From: an uncultured Oscillospiraceae bacterium
GTDB lineage: Bacteria > Bacillota > Clostridia > Oscillospirales > Oscillospiraceae
NCBI GenBank assembly: GCA_934573735.1
Contig: CAKTMC010000010.1
Span: forward strand, 1 to 64,000
DNA length: 64,000 nucleotides
Direction of reading: 5' to 3'
Shown piece after piece: positions 8,322 through 16,569 of this stretch. The translations under genes were made by a program, and so were the position numbers. Position 1 is the stretch's first letter. Each line of letters starts with the position of its first letter. The notes under the pieces were generated by a model. That model searched no databases, was not told the origin of the DNA, and worked only from the letters and a program-made list of their open reading frames with translations.

Positions 8322-9455
8322 TTACGCCTTTTCGTCGTAATCGTCAAGGAAATGATGGCGCACACCGCCCTGCTTATAGGCTATCAGCGTGTCCAGATGT
8401 ACGTTTTCCACGCTTTTGAAGATGCATTTCTCGACGTCGGGGTTGGATTTCTTCAGCGCCCTGATAAGCTCCTTTGTCTCCTGCCGCTTGGAGCGGTTCT
8501 GACCGTCGCCGCAGCTGGTGCAGGTATCGGTGAACCTGCAGGCGCACTGGATGAAGTGCAGCCCGTTATAGTCGCGCCATGCCTTGATATCGTCCTCGCG
8601 TATGAGATACATCGGGCGGATAAGCTCCATTCCCGGGAAATTGCTGCTGTGCAGCTTCGGCATCATGCTCTGTATCTGCGCTCCGTGCAGCATACCCATG
8701 AGTATCGTCTCTATCACGTCGTCATAGTGGTGCCCGAGCGCGATTTTATTGCAGCCCAGCTCCTGCGCAAAGCGGTATAGATAGCCGCGCCGCATACGCG
8801 CACAGAGATAGCAGGGCGATTTCTCGACCGTATATACAGACTCAAATATATCCGTCTCAAATATCGTGACGGGTATGCCGAGGGCGCGGGCGTTATCCTC
8901 GATAATACGGCGGTTGTCGGCATTGTAGCCCGGATCCATCACAAGATATTTTACGTCAAAATTCACATCGCTGTAGCGCTTGAGCTCCTGAAAAAGCTTT
9001 GCCATGAGCATGGAGTCCTTGCCGCCGGAGATGCACACCGCGATGCGGTCGCCCTCATTGACAAGCCTGTAGGTCTTGAGTGCGCGGATAAAGCTGCTCA
9101 TAAGCGAGACGCGGAACCTCTTGCGCAGGCTCTGCTCAACGCGCTCGCGCAGCTCGTCCTCGCGCTGCTGCTGCATTTCGCGGCGCAGCCATGCAATATA
9201 GCCGTCCTTGAGGCTGTATGCGTCAAAGCCCTCGGCGCACAGCCCCTCGGCAAGCTCAAGACTCACAACGCCGCGGGCGCAGCAGATAATTATTTTTTTA
9301 TCCCCAAGCTCCGGCGGCAGAGCTTTAAGCTCCTCGGGCGCAGCTCCGACCGAGCCGGGTATAGCGCCGTAGGAGCGCTCATACTCGCCGCGTATATCAT
9401 ATATTATATAGCTTCCCTCCGGAAGCAGTGCAAGCTCTTCTGCGCTGATTTCCAT
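8322..9455 (-). CDS. Rhodanese / TtcA-like tRNA thiolation fusion protein
   Basis: Two domains: an N-terminal rhodanese (about residues 1-95, candidate persulfide cysteine in IICCARG near residue 59) and a TtcA/TilS-type PP-loop ATPase (about 110-377) with SGGKDS at 143-148, a CYLC pair at 215-218 and a cysteine cluster CACRFTDTC at about 304-312. TtcA-type enzymes thiolate tRNA using an Fe-S cluster held by CXXC cysteines; the rhodanese would supply sulfur. The start is uncertain: ATG 9455 (377 residues) is chosen as the first ATG in a frame opening after a stop near 9510, but no clear ribosome site is seen and TTG codons 5' are possible. The start region lies in one arm of a long inverted repeat. 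Confidence 0.82.
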   Translation of the reverse strand: MEISAEELALLPEGSYIIYDIRGEYERSYGAIPGSVGAAPEELKALPPELGDKKIIICCARGVVSLELAEGLCAEGFDAYSLKDGYIAWLRREMQQQREDELRERVEQSLRKRFRVSLMSSFIRALKTYRLVNEGDRIAVCISGGKDSMLMAKLFQELKRYSDVNFDVKYLVMDPGYNADNRRIIEDNARALGIPVTIFETDIFESVYTVEKSPCYLCARMRRGYLYRFAQELGCNKIALGHHYDDVIETILMGMLHGAQIQSMMPKLHSSNFPGMELIRPMYLIREDDIKAWRDYNGLHFIQCACRFTDTCTSCGDGQNRSKRQETKELIRALKKSNPDVEKCIFKSVENVHLDTLIAYKQGGVRHHFLDDYDEKA

Positions 9456-9481
9456 ACCATCGCTTGACAAGGGCAAACACG
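9454..9481 (-). repeat. 28-nt inverted repeat, start-codon-side arm
   Basis: This arm pairs with 9705-9732. Of 28 positions 26 are complementary on both strands; the other two form G-U pairs only in RNA read from the minus strand. The arm covers the first bases of the rhodanese-TtcA start codon and its upstream leader, where it could hide the translation start. Confidence 0.75.
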
Positions 9482-9675
9482 GTTTTGACGGGAGGAAATG
9501 CGCTCATACTTCGTCAAGCCCCTTGACAATACGGCAGTATTCCCTGCGGGTCTTTTCTCGTCTGAACACATTTCCGCTCCGGCAAAACTGCTTCGCACCT
9601 GACAGCGATGGATTTTCGAGTGATTTTTGCTTTTTGAGATGCAGGCGGGCTGGCGCCCGCCAAGGCGAAAAGGGT

Positions 9676-9698
9676 AAAAAGCGCCGAAAAGGCGCGCT
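9676..9698 (-). terminator. Possible leader terminator (attenuator) ahead of the rhodanese-TtcA gene
   Basis: On the minus strand GCGCC-TTTTC-GGCGC is followed by TTTTTA. It lies between the two arms of the 28-nt inverted repeat and just downstream of a GTCAGG/CCTGAC stem, as expected of a transcription attenuator. The remaining leader (9482-9675) also contains a GGCGGGC/GCCCGCC hairpin but no convincing gene. Confidence 0.5.
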
Positions 9699-9704
9699 GT
9701 CAGG

Positions 9705-9732
9705 CGTGTCTGCCCTTATCAAGCGATGGTAT
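9705..9732 (-). repeat. 28-nt inverted repeat, promoter-side arm
   Basis: Partner of 9454-9481 in the leader of the rhodanese-TtcA gene. It sits about 36 bases after the predicted transcription start and inside a GTCAGG/CCTGAC stem that precedes the terminator-like hairpin at 9676-9698. Confidence 0.75.
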
Positions 9733-9774
9733 TCTCTCCTGACAATGCTCATGCTCTCGGCGAAAATCGGCTAA

Positions 9775-9803
9775 ATTATAGCATAGTATCTTATCCGGGG
9801 CAA
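9775..9803 (-). promoter_or_regulatory. Probable sigma-A promoter for the rhodanese-TtcA leader
   Basis: On the minus strand TTGCCC (9803-9798) and a consensus TATAAT (9780-9775) are 17 bases apart. Transcription would start near 9768 and give a leader of about 310 nt before the coding region. Confidence 0.65.
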
Positions 9804-9828
9804 GCCTGAGCTATTTATCACAGCTTAC

Positions 9829-9857
9829 TTGAATACTTCGCCGCGCTGTGCTAAAAT
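9829..9857 (+). promoter_or_regulatory. Probable sigma-A promoter for the 118-residue unknown gene
   Basis: TTGAAT (9829-9834) and TAAAAT (9852-9857) are 17 bases apart, about 48 bases upstream of the start codon at 9905 and divergent from the promoter at 9775-9803. Confidence 0.6.
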
Positions 9858-9904
9858 TCCGGTATAGACAGTTTTTTATTATTAAAATGTAAGGAAGTGC
9901 CGCA

Positions 9905-10261
9905 ATGCGTATCTATAAGCGCTGGATAGGTAAAAGCCCCGAGGATGCCGGAGATATCTACGTTCTTGAATGCTCGCAGGAGGAGCAGTTTACGCAGATG
10001 TACCCGCTCATAGGTCAGCAGGCGCTGCACGCCACAAGCGGGCGCGACGTGATATACAGGCTCTATCTCATATGTGAAAACGGGCGGCGGATATTGCCCA
10101 TAGACAAGCCCTCCGTGATGATGGGCGCGTTCAACGGCGGGCGCTCCCCGCTCGAGGACTGCGAGATAATCACGGCGGAAAGGATAACGGAGCTTGTAAA
10201 GGCCGAGGAGCTGCGCCCCTCCGTGGAGGCAAGCCGCTATCTCTATCAGGGCGTGAGATAA
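9905..10261 (+). CDS. Conserved-looking hypothetical protein, 118 residues
   Basis: A soluble, mixed-charge 118-residue protein without signal peptide or membrane segment. AAGGAAG lies just before the ATG and a good promoter lies upstream, so the gene looks real. I do not recognise the family and can point to no catalytic motif. It is followed 44 bases later by a Nudix gene on the same strand and may be cotranscribed with it. Confidence 0.7.
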   Translation: MRIYKRWIGKSPEDAGDIYVLECSQEEQFTQMYPLIGQQALHATSGRDVIYRLYLICENGRRILPIDKPSVMMGAFNGGRSPLEDCEIITAERITELVKAEELRPSVEASRYLYQGVR

Positions 10262-10305
10262 GCGCCGGTTTTATTTTATATTATTTTATATTTATAAGGA
10301 CAAAT

Positions 10306-10773
10306 ATGAAAAATACAAGCCTATGCTATATCGAGCGCGGCGAGCAGTATCTCATGCTGCACCGCGTCAAAAAAGCGCACGACGAGAACGAGGGCAAGTG
10401 GATAGGCGTCGGCGGCAAATTTGAAGCCGGCGAAAGCCCCGAGGAATGTATGCAGCGCGAAATGTACGAGGAGACGGGACTGCGCGCCATAGCCTGGCGA
10501 TATCGCGGCATAGTCACCTTTGTCTCCGACGAATGGGGCTGCGAATATATGCATCTCTTTACGGTTCACGAGTTTGACGGCGAGCAGCGCCCCGACTGTG
10601 ACGAGGGAGTGCTGCGCTGGGTGGATAAGAGCGAAATTGCCTCGCTTCCGCTCTGGGAGGGCGACCGGATATTTCTCCGGCTGCTGTCCGAGGAAGCGCC
10701 CTTTTTCTCCCTAAAGCTCAGCTACCGCGGAGACTCGCTCATTTCAGCCAAGCTCAACGGGCGCGCCATATGA
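10306..10773 (+). CDS. Nudix hydrolase, MutT-like (8-oxo-dGTP diphosphatase type)
   Basis: Nudix enzymes hydrolyse nucleoside diphosphates linked to another group; the subfamily most like this one cleans oxidised dGTP from the nucleotide pool. The 155-residue product has a complete Nudix box at residues 37-59 (G-X5-E-X7-REMYEETGL), including all metal-binding glutamates. Substrate choice is inferred only from overall similarity. Its last 30 bases overlap the 3' end of the thioesterase gene on the opposite strand. Confidence 0.88.
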   Translation: MKNTSLCYIERGEQYLMLHRVKKAHDENEGKWIGVGGKFEAGESPEECMQREMYEETGLRAIAWRYRGIVTFVSDEWGCEYMHLFTVHEFDGEQRPDCDEGVLRWVDKSEIASLPLWEGDRIFLRLLSEEAPFFSLKLSYRGDSLISAKLNGRAI

Positions 10774-11421
10774 CAGGCGGAAGCACTCCTCCCCGCCGGA
10801 AACGCCGCGGAATATTCTCTCCCCCGCCGCGTCCTGCCAGCACACGCTGACCTCCTCACCGGGCATTATCTCACGGTGATATAATATGCTCAGACCGAAG
10901 CCGCCGTCTCCCGGCAGGTATTCCGCCAGCGCCGCAAGATATGCCGCGTTATTCATATGACCGTTGCGGTCGATGTGCTCCGCCGACGGGACAAAGCTGA
11001 AGCAGCTCCCGCCCTCGGGCGCTGGAATACTGTCCATGCGCAGGCTCTGCCTCTCCATCTCGCCGGATAGCGGCTGCTCGCTCAGTGCCGCCATGCTGCG
11101 CGTCCGGATATCTATGACCGCCCATACACTGCGCGCCGCACCGATGCGCTCCTCCCCGCTCCACAGCTCAAAGCGGCGCGGATACAGCCCGAGTCTGCCC
11201 TTTCCGGGCGCGGTGACTATGCGCAGCATTTCCCCCGCCGCCGGTCTGCGGCTGATATCGAGCCTCTGCCAAAGCAGCACCCATGCGTGTCCCTTGGCAA
11301 AGAGCGCGTCCATGCCGCCGCCCCGGCGCTCGGCGTCGTCGCCCGCAGACTCCTGCAGGCAGTAAAAAAGCTCCGCCGCGTCAGCGCGTTCAAGCCTGAA
11401 TTCCCGTGTATATGCGTCCAT
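10744..11421 (-). CDS. Acyl-ACP thioesterase (FatA/FatB-like family)
   Basis: Releases fatty acids from acyl carrier protein in the cytosol. The 225-residue protein has two hotdog-type halves; the second has the family motif HIDRNGHMNNAAYL, whose Asn and His are catalytic-loop residues in plant and bacterial homologues. Start is ATG 11421 because GGAGG lies 6 bases upstream; an earlier in-frame codon lacks this. The gene converges on the Nudix gene and their coding ends overlap by 30 bases. Confidence 0.85.
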   Translation of the reverse strand: MDAYTREFRLERADAAELFYCLQESAGDDAERRGGGMDALFAKGHAWVLLWQRLDISRRPAAGEMLRIVTAPGKGRLGLYPRRFELWSGEERIGAARSVWAVIDIRTRSMAALSEQPLSGEMERQSLRMDSIPAPEGGSCFSFVPSAEHIDRNGHMNNAAYLAALAEYLPGDGGFGLSILYHREIMPGEEVSVCWQDAAGERIFRGVSGGEECFRLSYGAPVELG

Positions 11422-11522
11422 ATCCGACCTCCATGTGCTGATGATGAACACAGTTTATTGCAGCAGCGGCAAGAAGTCAATAGCGGCGGCATTTTTATTT
11501 TAACTGATAAGGAAGTGATTGC

Positions 11523-12077
11523 ATGAAGCTCACAAACGGTAATGACGCCGGCTTAGACCGTCCATGGAGGATAGGTATTATTGCTTTGCTCTTTATCTAT
11601 GCTCTCTTTACGCTTGCATTGGTCTGCCTCACGCTCTACTGCCTGCGTGCAACAGATATGGGCTCTAAAATTGCCTTACTTATTCTCTGCCCCATAGCAG
11701 CAGCACTGCTCATATACTGCTTTTATATCACAACTCGTTTTATTTCTCGTTACTCTCTTTGTGACAAGGGGATATATGTCCGAGGTATTTTTGAAAGACG
11801 GCTGATACCGTGGAGCAGTGTCAAATTTATCCGCGTCTATGCCATGAAAACTTTTATTAATAATAATGCGCGATACATTCAGGTTTTCCTTTCGGGCAGC
11901 AGCTTACGGCGGCATCCGCTCAGTCTTGACACTCTCTATCGCTTTTGTTATAAATCGGTTTTCGCCATACGCGCAACCGATGCACGTCTCGCGGAGCTTG
12001 CGCAATACTGGCATGAGCCGATACTTGAAGGTCCCGTAAAAAGGCCGTTGGAATACACCGCGTACTGGTATAACTGA
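11523..12077 (+). CDS. Small membrane protein, possible PH-like domain
   Basis: A 184-residue protein with two adjacent transmembrane segments (about residues 17-40 and 49-70) followed by a soluble part containing a GIYVRGIFERRLIPWSSV stretch, which resembles bacterial PH-like domains found after paired membrane helices. AAGGAAG lies upstream of the ATG. Codon use is somewhat more AT-rich than its neighbours. Function unknown; the PH-like reading is tentative. Confidence 0.65.
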   Translation: MKLTNGNDAGLDRPWRIGIIALLFIYALFTLALVCLTLYCLRATDMGSKIALLILCPIAAALLIYCFYITTRFISRYSLCDKGIYVRGIFERRLIPWSSVKFIRVYAMKTFINNNARYIQVFLSGSSLRRHPLSLDTLYRFCYKSVFAIRATDARLAELAQYWHEPILEGPVKRPLEYTAYWYN

Positions 12078-12141
12078 CGCGGCTTCGGAATTCCACGATA
12101 TAATAATATTAAAAAAGATTAAAACTCAATAAGGAGCATCT

Positions 12142-13245
12142 ATGGCAAATATTTTTGACTACATATTCTGGCGCGGCGACCTCGGCCTTGAGCAGCAGCC
12201 CTTCAACGAGCTTGACGGGCTTGTGCTCTGCCGCCTGTCCTACCTCCCCTGTGACGGGCTTCTCGGCGATGAGCCGATGAGCCTTTCGGAGCTTGCCGCC
12301 GCACTGCGCGCAGAGCCTGAGCTTGAGCAGCGTCTCATTCGCCCGGATGATATACTCCTGCTTGAGCAGACCGCGGCAAGCCCGCGCTTTCACAGCATAC
12401 GCGCATATAATTATGTAAACCAAATCGAGCTTGAGTCGCAGACTCAGTTTTCCGCGATAAGCTATATTCTTGATGACGGGCGGCATTTTATCGCCTTTCG
12501 CGGCACGGATACCACGCTGGTCGGCTGGAAGGAGGACTTCAACATGGCCTTCATCTGTCCCGTTCCGGCGCAGCTTGCGGCGGTGGATTATCTGAGGCGC
12601 ACCGCTGAAAGCACGGCGGCGAACCTCATTCTCGGCGGTCACTCCAAGGGCGGCAACCTTGCGGTCTACGCGGGCGCGTTCTGCCCGGAGGCGATTCAGG
12701 AGCGCATAGAGCTTGTGTATAATTTTGACGGACCGGGCTTTGACCAGAAGGTGCTCGACCAGCCGGGATATGACGCCATCTGTCCGCGTGTGCGCACCTT
12801 TGTGCCGCAGTCCTCCGTTGTAGGTATGCTGCTCGGGCACGAGGAGGAATACACCGTCGTTCACAGTCAGGAGAGCGGGCTGCCGCAGCATAATATATAC
12901 ACCTGGGACGTGGAGCGCGATAAGCTCAGCTATCTTGACACCGTGACCCGCGGCAGCAGATTTATTGACAGGACGCTCAAGGACTGGCTTGCCGGGATGA
13001 GCGTTGAGCAGCGCGCCATGCTTGTGGATACCGTGTATGACGCGATGCAGCGCAGCGGCGCCAAGACCGTGCCGGAGCTCAAGGCAAAGTGGTTTGGCAG
13101 CGCGAGAGCGCTTCTCCGTGCGGCGCGGAGTCTGGACGAGGACGACCGGCGCTGTGTGATGAGTATGCTGCGCCTTCTGATGCACAGCGCCATCGGCGAG
13201 CTGTCCTCATACGGCAGCGAGGAAAAGCTCGGCGTCGGAAATTAA
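12142..13245 (+). CDS. DUF2974 (Mbeg1-like) alpha/beta hydrolase
   Basis: A 367-residue protein of the DUF2974 family, lipase-like alpha/beta hydrolases widespread in Firmicutes. The nucleophile elbow is GGHSKGG with Ser168; the segment FIAFRGTD matches the oxyanion-hole region of lipase-3 proteins. There is no signal peptide, so it is probably cytosolic. AAGGAG lies 8 bases before the ATG. The substrate is unknown. An element C repeat follows its stop codon. Confidence 0.85.
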   Translation: MANIFDYIFWRGDLGLEQQPFNELDGLVLCRLSYLPCDGLLGDEPMSLSELAAALRAEPELEQRLIRPDDILLLEQTAASPRFHSIRAYNYVNQIELESQTQFSAISYILDDGRHFIAFRGTDTTLVGWKEDFNMAFICPVPAQLAAVDYLRRTAESTAANLILGGHSKGGNLAVYAGAFCPEAIQERIELVYNFDGPGFDQKVLDQPGYDAICPRVRTFVPQSSVVGMLLGHEEEYTVVHSQESGLPQHNIYTWDVERDKLSYLDTVTRGSRFIDRTLKDWLAGMSVEQRAMLVDTVYDAMQRSGAKTVPELKAKWFGSARALLRAARSLDEDDRRCVMSMLRLLMHSAIGELSSYGSEEKLGVGN

Positions 13246-13269
13246 GAATAAATCAAGCATAATAAGCAT

Positions 13270-13420
13270 AACAAAGCTGTCGGCAATGTATAGAATTGCA
13301 TGGGGAGAGTGCAGAGAGGGGACGGGAGTCCCCTTTCTGTGTTCAATACGACCTTATTCAGGAGTGTTTTTGAATACTCCTGAATAAGTTTTAAAGGCGT
13401 CGAGCTTTGTCGACGCCTTT
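13270..13420 (+). repeat. Element C repeat, copy 1
   Basis: About 150 bp running from ACAAAGCTGTCGGCAATGTA to the hairpin AAGGCGTCGAG/TCGACGCCTT. Inside are a GGGGAC/GTCCCC hairpin and a CTTATTCAGGAGT/ACTCCTGAATAAG hairpin. It is nearly identical to copies at 39672-39830, 59673-59832 and 60611-60770. It lies just past the DUF2974 stop codon and before a terminator. This copy has no duplicated terminator on its far side. Confidence 0.9.
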
Positions 13421-13422
13421 AA

Positions 13423-13466
13423 AACTCCTGCGGACGCGAAAAACGTCTGCGGGAGTTTCATTTTTT
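13423..13466. terminator. Terminator between converging DUF2974 and rsmG genes
   Basis: ACTCC-T-GCGGACG pairs with CGTCTGC-G-GGAGT (13423-13456) and is followed on the plus strand by a T tract; an A/T-rich flank also lies on the minus side, so it may act for both genes. Confidence 0.75.
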
Positions 13467-13494
13467 ATAATATTTGTCTGGCTGTATCGGGCTG

Positions 13495-14202
13495 TTATAG
13501 AGGCTGCTTTTTTATCTGCGCCCAGCGGCGGGGATACCTTGCCGGAGTGTCGGCGTGCTTACGGATAATAACGGCGCTGTGCGTGACCTCCGTGCCGGGT
13601 ATCACATATTTCTCAACGCTCTCCACTCTGCCGCCCAAGAGCCTTATCGCGTGCTGCGCCTCGGCAAGCTCCTCCTCGCAGTCGGGACCCTTCATCGCTA
13701 TAAACGCCCCGCCCTTTTTCACGAGCGGCAGGCACAGCTCACAGAGCAAATTCAGCCGCGCCACTGCCCGCGAGGTCGCAAGCTCAAAGCCGCCGCGAAG
13801 CTCCTCCGGCGCTTCCTCGGCTCTCGCGTGGATGCACTCCACATCGTCAAAGCCGAGCAGCCCGCAGGTCTCGCGCAAAAAGCCTACGCGCTTATCCAGA
13901 CTGTCAAGCAGCGTGAGCCTGATATCGGGGCAGGCGATCTTCAGCGCAAGCCCCGGAAAGCCCGCGCCCGTACCGACGTCTATAAGGCTCTTGCCGGAAA
14001 GCTCCGCCATGCCCAAAAGCGCCGCACAGTCCAGAAAATGCAGCCGCGCCACATCCGCCTCCCCGCTTATCGCGGTGAGGTTCATGACTGCGTTCATCTT
14101 TTCAAGATGCTCAAAATAGCTGCGGTAGCGCGCGGACGCGGCCGAGTCCGGCGTAATGCCAAGCTCCGCAAAGCCCGCGCTCAGGATATCTTCAAGAAGC
14201 AT
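13495..14202 (-). CDS. rsmG: 16S rRNA (guanine527-N7)-methyltransferase RsmG
   Basis: Methylates G527 of 16S rRNA; loss gives low-level streptomycin resistance in other bacteria. The 235-residue product has the GidB/RsmG N-terminus (FEHLEKMNAVMNLTAI) and the SAM motif DVGTGAGFPGLALKI at about residues 74-88. Start is ATG 14202, preceded by GGAGG; the longer frame overlaps the upstream gene. It follows the SleB-like gene by 11 bases, so they are probably cotranscribed. Confidence 0.94.
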   Translation of the reverse strand: MLLEDILSAGFAELGITPDSAASARYRSYFEHLEKMNAVMNLTAISGEADVARLHFLDCAALLGMAELSGKSLIDVGTGAGFPGLALKIACPDIRLTLLDSLDKRVGFLRETCGLLGFDDVECIHARAEEAPEELRGGFELATSRAVARLNLLCELCLPLVKKGGAFIAMKGPDCEEELAEAQHAIRLLGGRVESVEKYVIPGTEVTHSAVIIRKHADTPARYPRRWAQIKKQPL

Positions 14203-14213
14203 AGCTTCCTCCG

Positions 14214-15059
14214 TCACAGGTAAAAATCTGTCGTGCCGTGAGTGCAGTAATAGGTACGCGCCGTGCGGAACCATGTGTCGTCCGCAAGCCGTGGATTGAG
14301 GAAGAACAGACTCTCCCCCACCGTATTATAGCCCTCAAGCACAAGGCAGGCGGCAATGACCGCCTCATCCGTCGGGTCGCAGAATACCGTGCCGTTGCTC
14401 ACCGGCTCAAACTGCTGACCGTACTTGTCGTCAAATATCACGTCGAAGATATTATCCGGGTATTCCTCGTTTTTGACTCTGTTCATAACGACGTTGCCCA
14501 CGCCTATCATGCTTGCCATAGGCTCGTTCTGCGCCTCGGCGCGTATGATGCGCGAAAGCCAGAATATATCCTCGGAGACGAAGTTAATGTCATAATAATT
14601 CTCGCCGCCGCGAAGAATATTCAGCGTCCCGCCGGACAACTCCACACGCGGCTGCTCGTCGTCCGTCACGGTATATTCAAAGCCGAATATGCGCTGCAAT
14701 ACCTCTATCGGCAAATATATCTGCCCGCCGACGCGAAAATACCCGTCCGGCGTGTAGAGATAGCGACCGTTGACGCGGGTATAGCCGACGGCGGCATTGA
14801 CGTACATATCAAAATCGGGACCCGTGAAGCTCAGCTCGCTCTCCCCGTACCGCGCCGTAATGCCGAGGGAATAGAAGTCGCTTATCGACTCCATGGAGAG
14901 ATACACCCTCCCGCCGTCCATATAGGCGCGGCCGCGGAGCAGCCCGTCAAGATAGACGCGCATATCGCTTCTCTGCTCCGGCGCTGCGGACGCTGCCGAG
15001 CCTGCCAGTACGCACAGCACGAGCAGCAGACACAGCGCCGCCTTAACTCCACGCTTCAT
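14214..15059 (-). CDS. Secreted SleB-like cell wall hydrolase
   Basis: A 281-residue exported protein: signal peptide (about residues 1-26, ending SAASA), a copper-amine-oxidase-N-like beta domain (about 30-160) and a C-terminal Hydrolase_2/SleB-type catalytic domain (about 165-281). The latter includes LSRIIRAEAQNEP with the likely catalytic Glu and IGVGNVVMNRV. Such enzymes cleave spore-cortex or vegetative peptidoglycan. ATG 15059 is chosen because the signal peptide starts there; the longer frame overlaps the neighbour. Confidence 0.85.
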   Translation of the reverse strand: MKRGVKAALCLLLVLCVLAGSAASAAPEQRSDMRVYLDGLLRGRAYMDGGRVYLSMESISDFYSLGITARYGESELSFTGPDFDMYVNAAVGYTRVNGRYLYTPDGYFRVGGQIYLPIEVLQRIFGFEYTVTDDEQPRVELSGGTLNILRGGENYYDINFVSEDIFWLSRIIRAEAQNEPMASMIGVGNVVMNRVKNEEYPDNIFDVIFDDKYGQQFEPVSNGTVFCDPTDEAVIAACLVLEGYNTVGESLFFLNPRLADDTWFRTARTYYCTHGTTDFYL

Positions 15060-15064
15060 GGCGC

Positions 15065-15319
15065 TCAGCCCTGTGCGGACCTGTACTCCTTGAGAGCCAG
15101 CGCAAGCTGGTCGGGGCAAGAGGTCTTCTTGAAGCCGCAGCGAATACCCTCAAGGCGGCTGATGACCTCGTCAACGTCCATGCCGGCAACAAGGCTGGAA
15201 ATGCCCTGAAGATTGCCGCTGCATCCGCCGGTGACCTTGAGGCCTATGACCTTGCCGTCTTCGATATCAATATCCATCAGATTGGAGCAAACTCCCTTGG
15301 GTCTGTAAGTAATGTGCAT
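15065..15319 (-). CDS. TSCPD-domain protein (TIGR03905 type)
   Basis: An 84-residue protein consisting of a TSCPD domain, with conserved cysteines at positions near 11, 33 and 61 and the family stretch TSCPDQLALAL near the C-terminus. The domain also occurs at the end of some ribonucleotide reductases; the stand-alone form has no assigned role, though the cysteines suggest metal binding. It is the first gene of a minus-strand group with the SleB-like gene and rsmG. Confidence 0.85.
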   Translation of the reverse strand: MHITYRPKGVCSNLMDIDIEDGKVIGLKVTGGCSGNLQGISSLVAGMDVDEVISRLEGIRCGFKKTSCPDQLALALKEYRSAQG

Positions 15320-15458
15320 ATGCTTTACCTCGCATTAAATAGATTTCCAATATAATTTTAGTGCTTTCGCCGCCCGTTGTCAAGTTAATTCGACTTAAGC
15401 CGGCGTATATCGCGTCTTTTCGCCGCATAGATAATTAGGGAGAGGGGGCGCAGTCGGG

Positions 15459-16469
15459 ATGAGAGCATCAAGAAAGCTGGCCGCAGCAGGCGCTGCGGCG
15501 CTCCTTATATACCTTGCGGCAAGCTGGGGACTGCTTGAGCGCGCAGGCACTGCGCTGCTTGAGAGCATAGACTCACAGCGCATGAAAAACGTGAGCCTCA
15601 TAACGGATATACGCACGCGCCCCGTCTCCGCTCCCCTGCCCTGTCCCCCGCCCGAGACTGACCCAAGCCCATCTCCGGAGCCGTCGTCCGAGCCGGACAG
15701 CGCCATGAGCGCCGAGGATATACTCCCCACGACCATAAGCGGCGGACTGAGCATCAGAAACGAGACCTCATACCCCATCGACATTGCGGCCGTGCTTTCG
15801 CAGGGGCCGGACATAGCTCTCGGCGCGGACGAGCCGCAGATACTCATCATCCACACCCACAGCAGCGAGGCCTACACTCCGGCGGGGCTTGACCGCTACG
15901 AGGCAAGCGACTGCTGCCGCACCGAGGACACAAGCTACAATATAATACGCATAGGCGATGAGCTGACGGCGCTTCTCACCGAGGCGGGGCTTGAGGTTAT
16001 CCACGACCGCGGCATATACGATTACCCGAGCTATACCGGCAGCTACAGCCGCTCCGGCGCCGCCGTCGAGCAGTATCTGTCGGAATATCCGAGCATCGGC
16101 ATAGTCATAGATATGCACCGCGACGCGCTCGACTCAAACGGCGTTGTGTATAAGACGATGGCGGAGGAAAGCGGCGTGTGCGCAAGCCAGATAATGCTCC
16201 TCACAGGCAGTGACGAGAGCGGACTGCCAAACCCCGACTGGCGCTCAAACCTCGCGCTGGCGCTCTATCTTCAGGAGGCGGTCATCCGCCGTCACCCTAC
16301 TCTGATGCGCCCGGTGTCCTTGGTTTCGCAGCGATATAATCTGCACCTGACGCGAGGCTCGCTCATAATGGAGGTGGGCAGCAGCGGAAATACGCTTCAG
16401 GAGGCGCTTGCCGCGATAAGGCTCTTTGCCGATGCCGCCGCCCCCGCCCTGCTGGAGCTGGTGGGCTGA
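15459..16469 (+). CDS. spoIIP: Stage II sporulation protein P
   Basis: SpoIIP is a membrane-bound peptidoglycan amidase/endopeptidase that works with SpoIID and SpoIIM during forespore engulfment. The 336-residue product has an N-terminal membrane anchor (about residues 10-27), a Pro/Ser/Glu-rich linker (about 60-85) and the Amidase_3-like domain. The zinc-site motif is IIHTHSSEAYTP and further conserved motifs are VIDMHRDAL and GSLIMEVGSSGNT. It is a direct sign that the organism forms endospores. Confidence 0.93.
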   Translation: MRASRKLAAAGAAALLIYLAASWGLLERAGTALLESIDSQRMKNVSLITDIRTRPVSAPLPCPPPETDPSPSPEPSSEPDSAMSAEDILPTTISGGLSIRNETSYPIDIAAVLSQGPDIALGADEPQILIIHTHSSEAYTPAGLDRYEASDCCRTEDTSYNIIRIGDELTALLTEAGLEVIHDRGIYDYPSYTGSYSRSGAAVEQYLSEYPSIGIVIDMHRDALDSNGVVYKTMAEESGVCASQIMLLTGSDESGLPNPDWRSNLALALYLQEAVIRRHPTLMRPVSLVSQRYNLHLTRGSLIMEVGSSGNTLQEALAAIRLFADAAAPALLELVG

Positions 16470-16499
16470 AAATTTTTTTGGTTTTTTTCAAAAAAACTC

Positions 16500-16551
16500 T
16501 TTACAAAACGAATAGTCTGTGCTATATTCATATCAGTAATAAGAATTATTA
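16500..16551 (+). promoter_or_regulatory. perR promoter with candidate PerR box
   Basis: TTTACA (16500-16505) and TATATT (16523-16528) are 17 bases apart. Just downstream, at 16537-16551, is the perfect palindrome TAATAAGAATTATTA, close in length and composition to Fur/PerR boxes. Its position over the start region would allow autorepression. Confidence 0.6.
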
Positions 16552-16569
16552 TTGTTTTGGAGAAAGCAA

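Noticed and set aside
9504..9774. Two overlapping 82-83-residue frames in the rhodanese-TtcA leader region
   Set aside because: They run through the inverted repeat and hairpins, lack ribosome sites and show no conserved features.
12109..13185. 358-residue minus-strand frame opposite the DUF2974 gene
   Set aside because: Antisense of a gene with a clear GHSKGG active site; no motif of its own.
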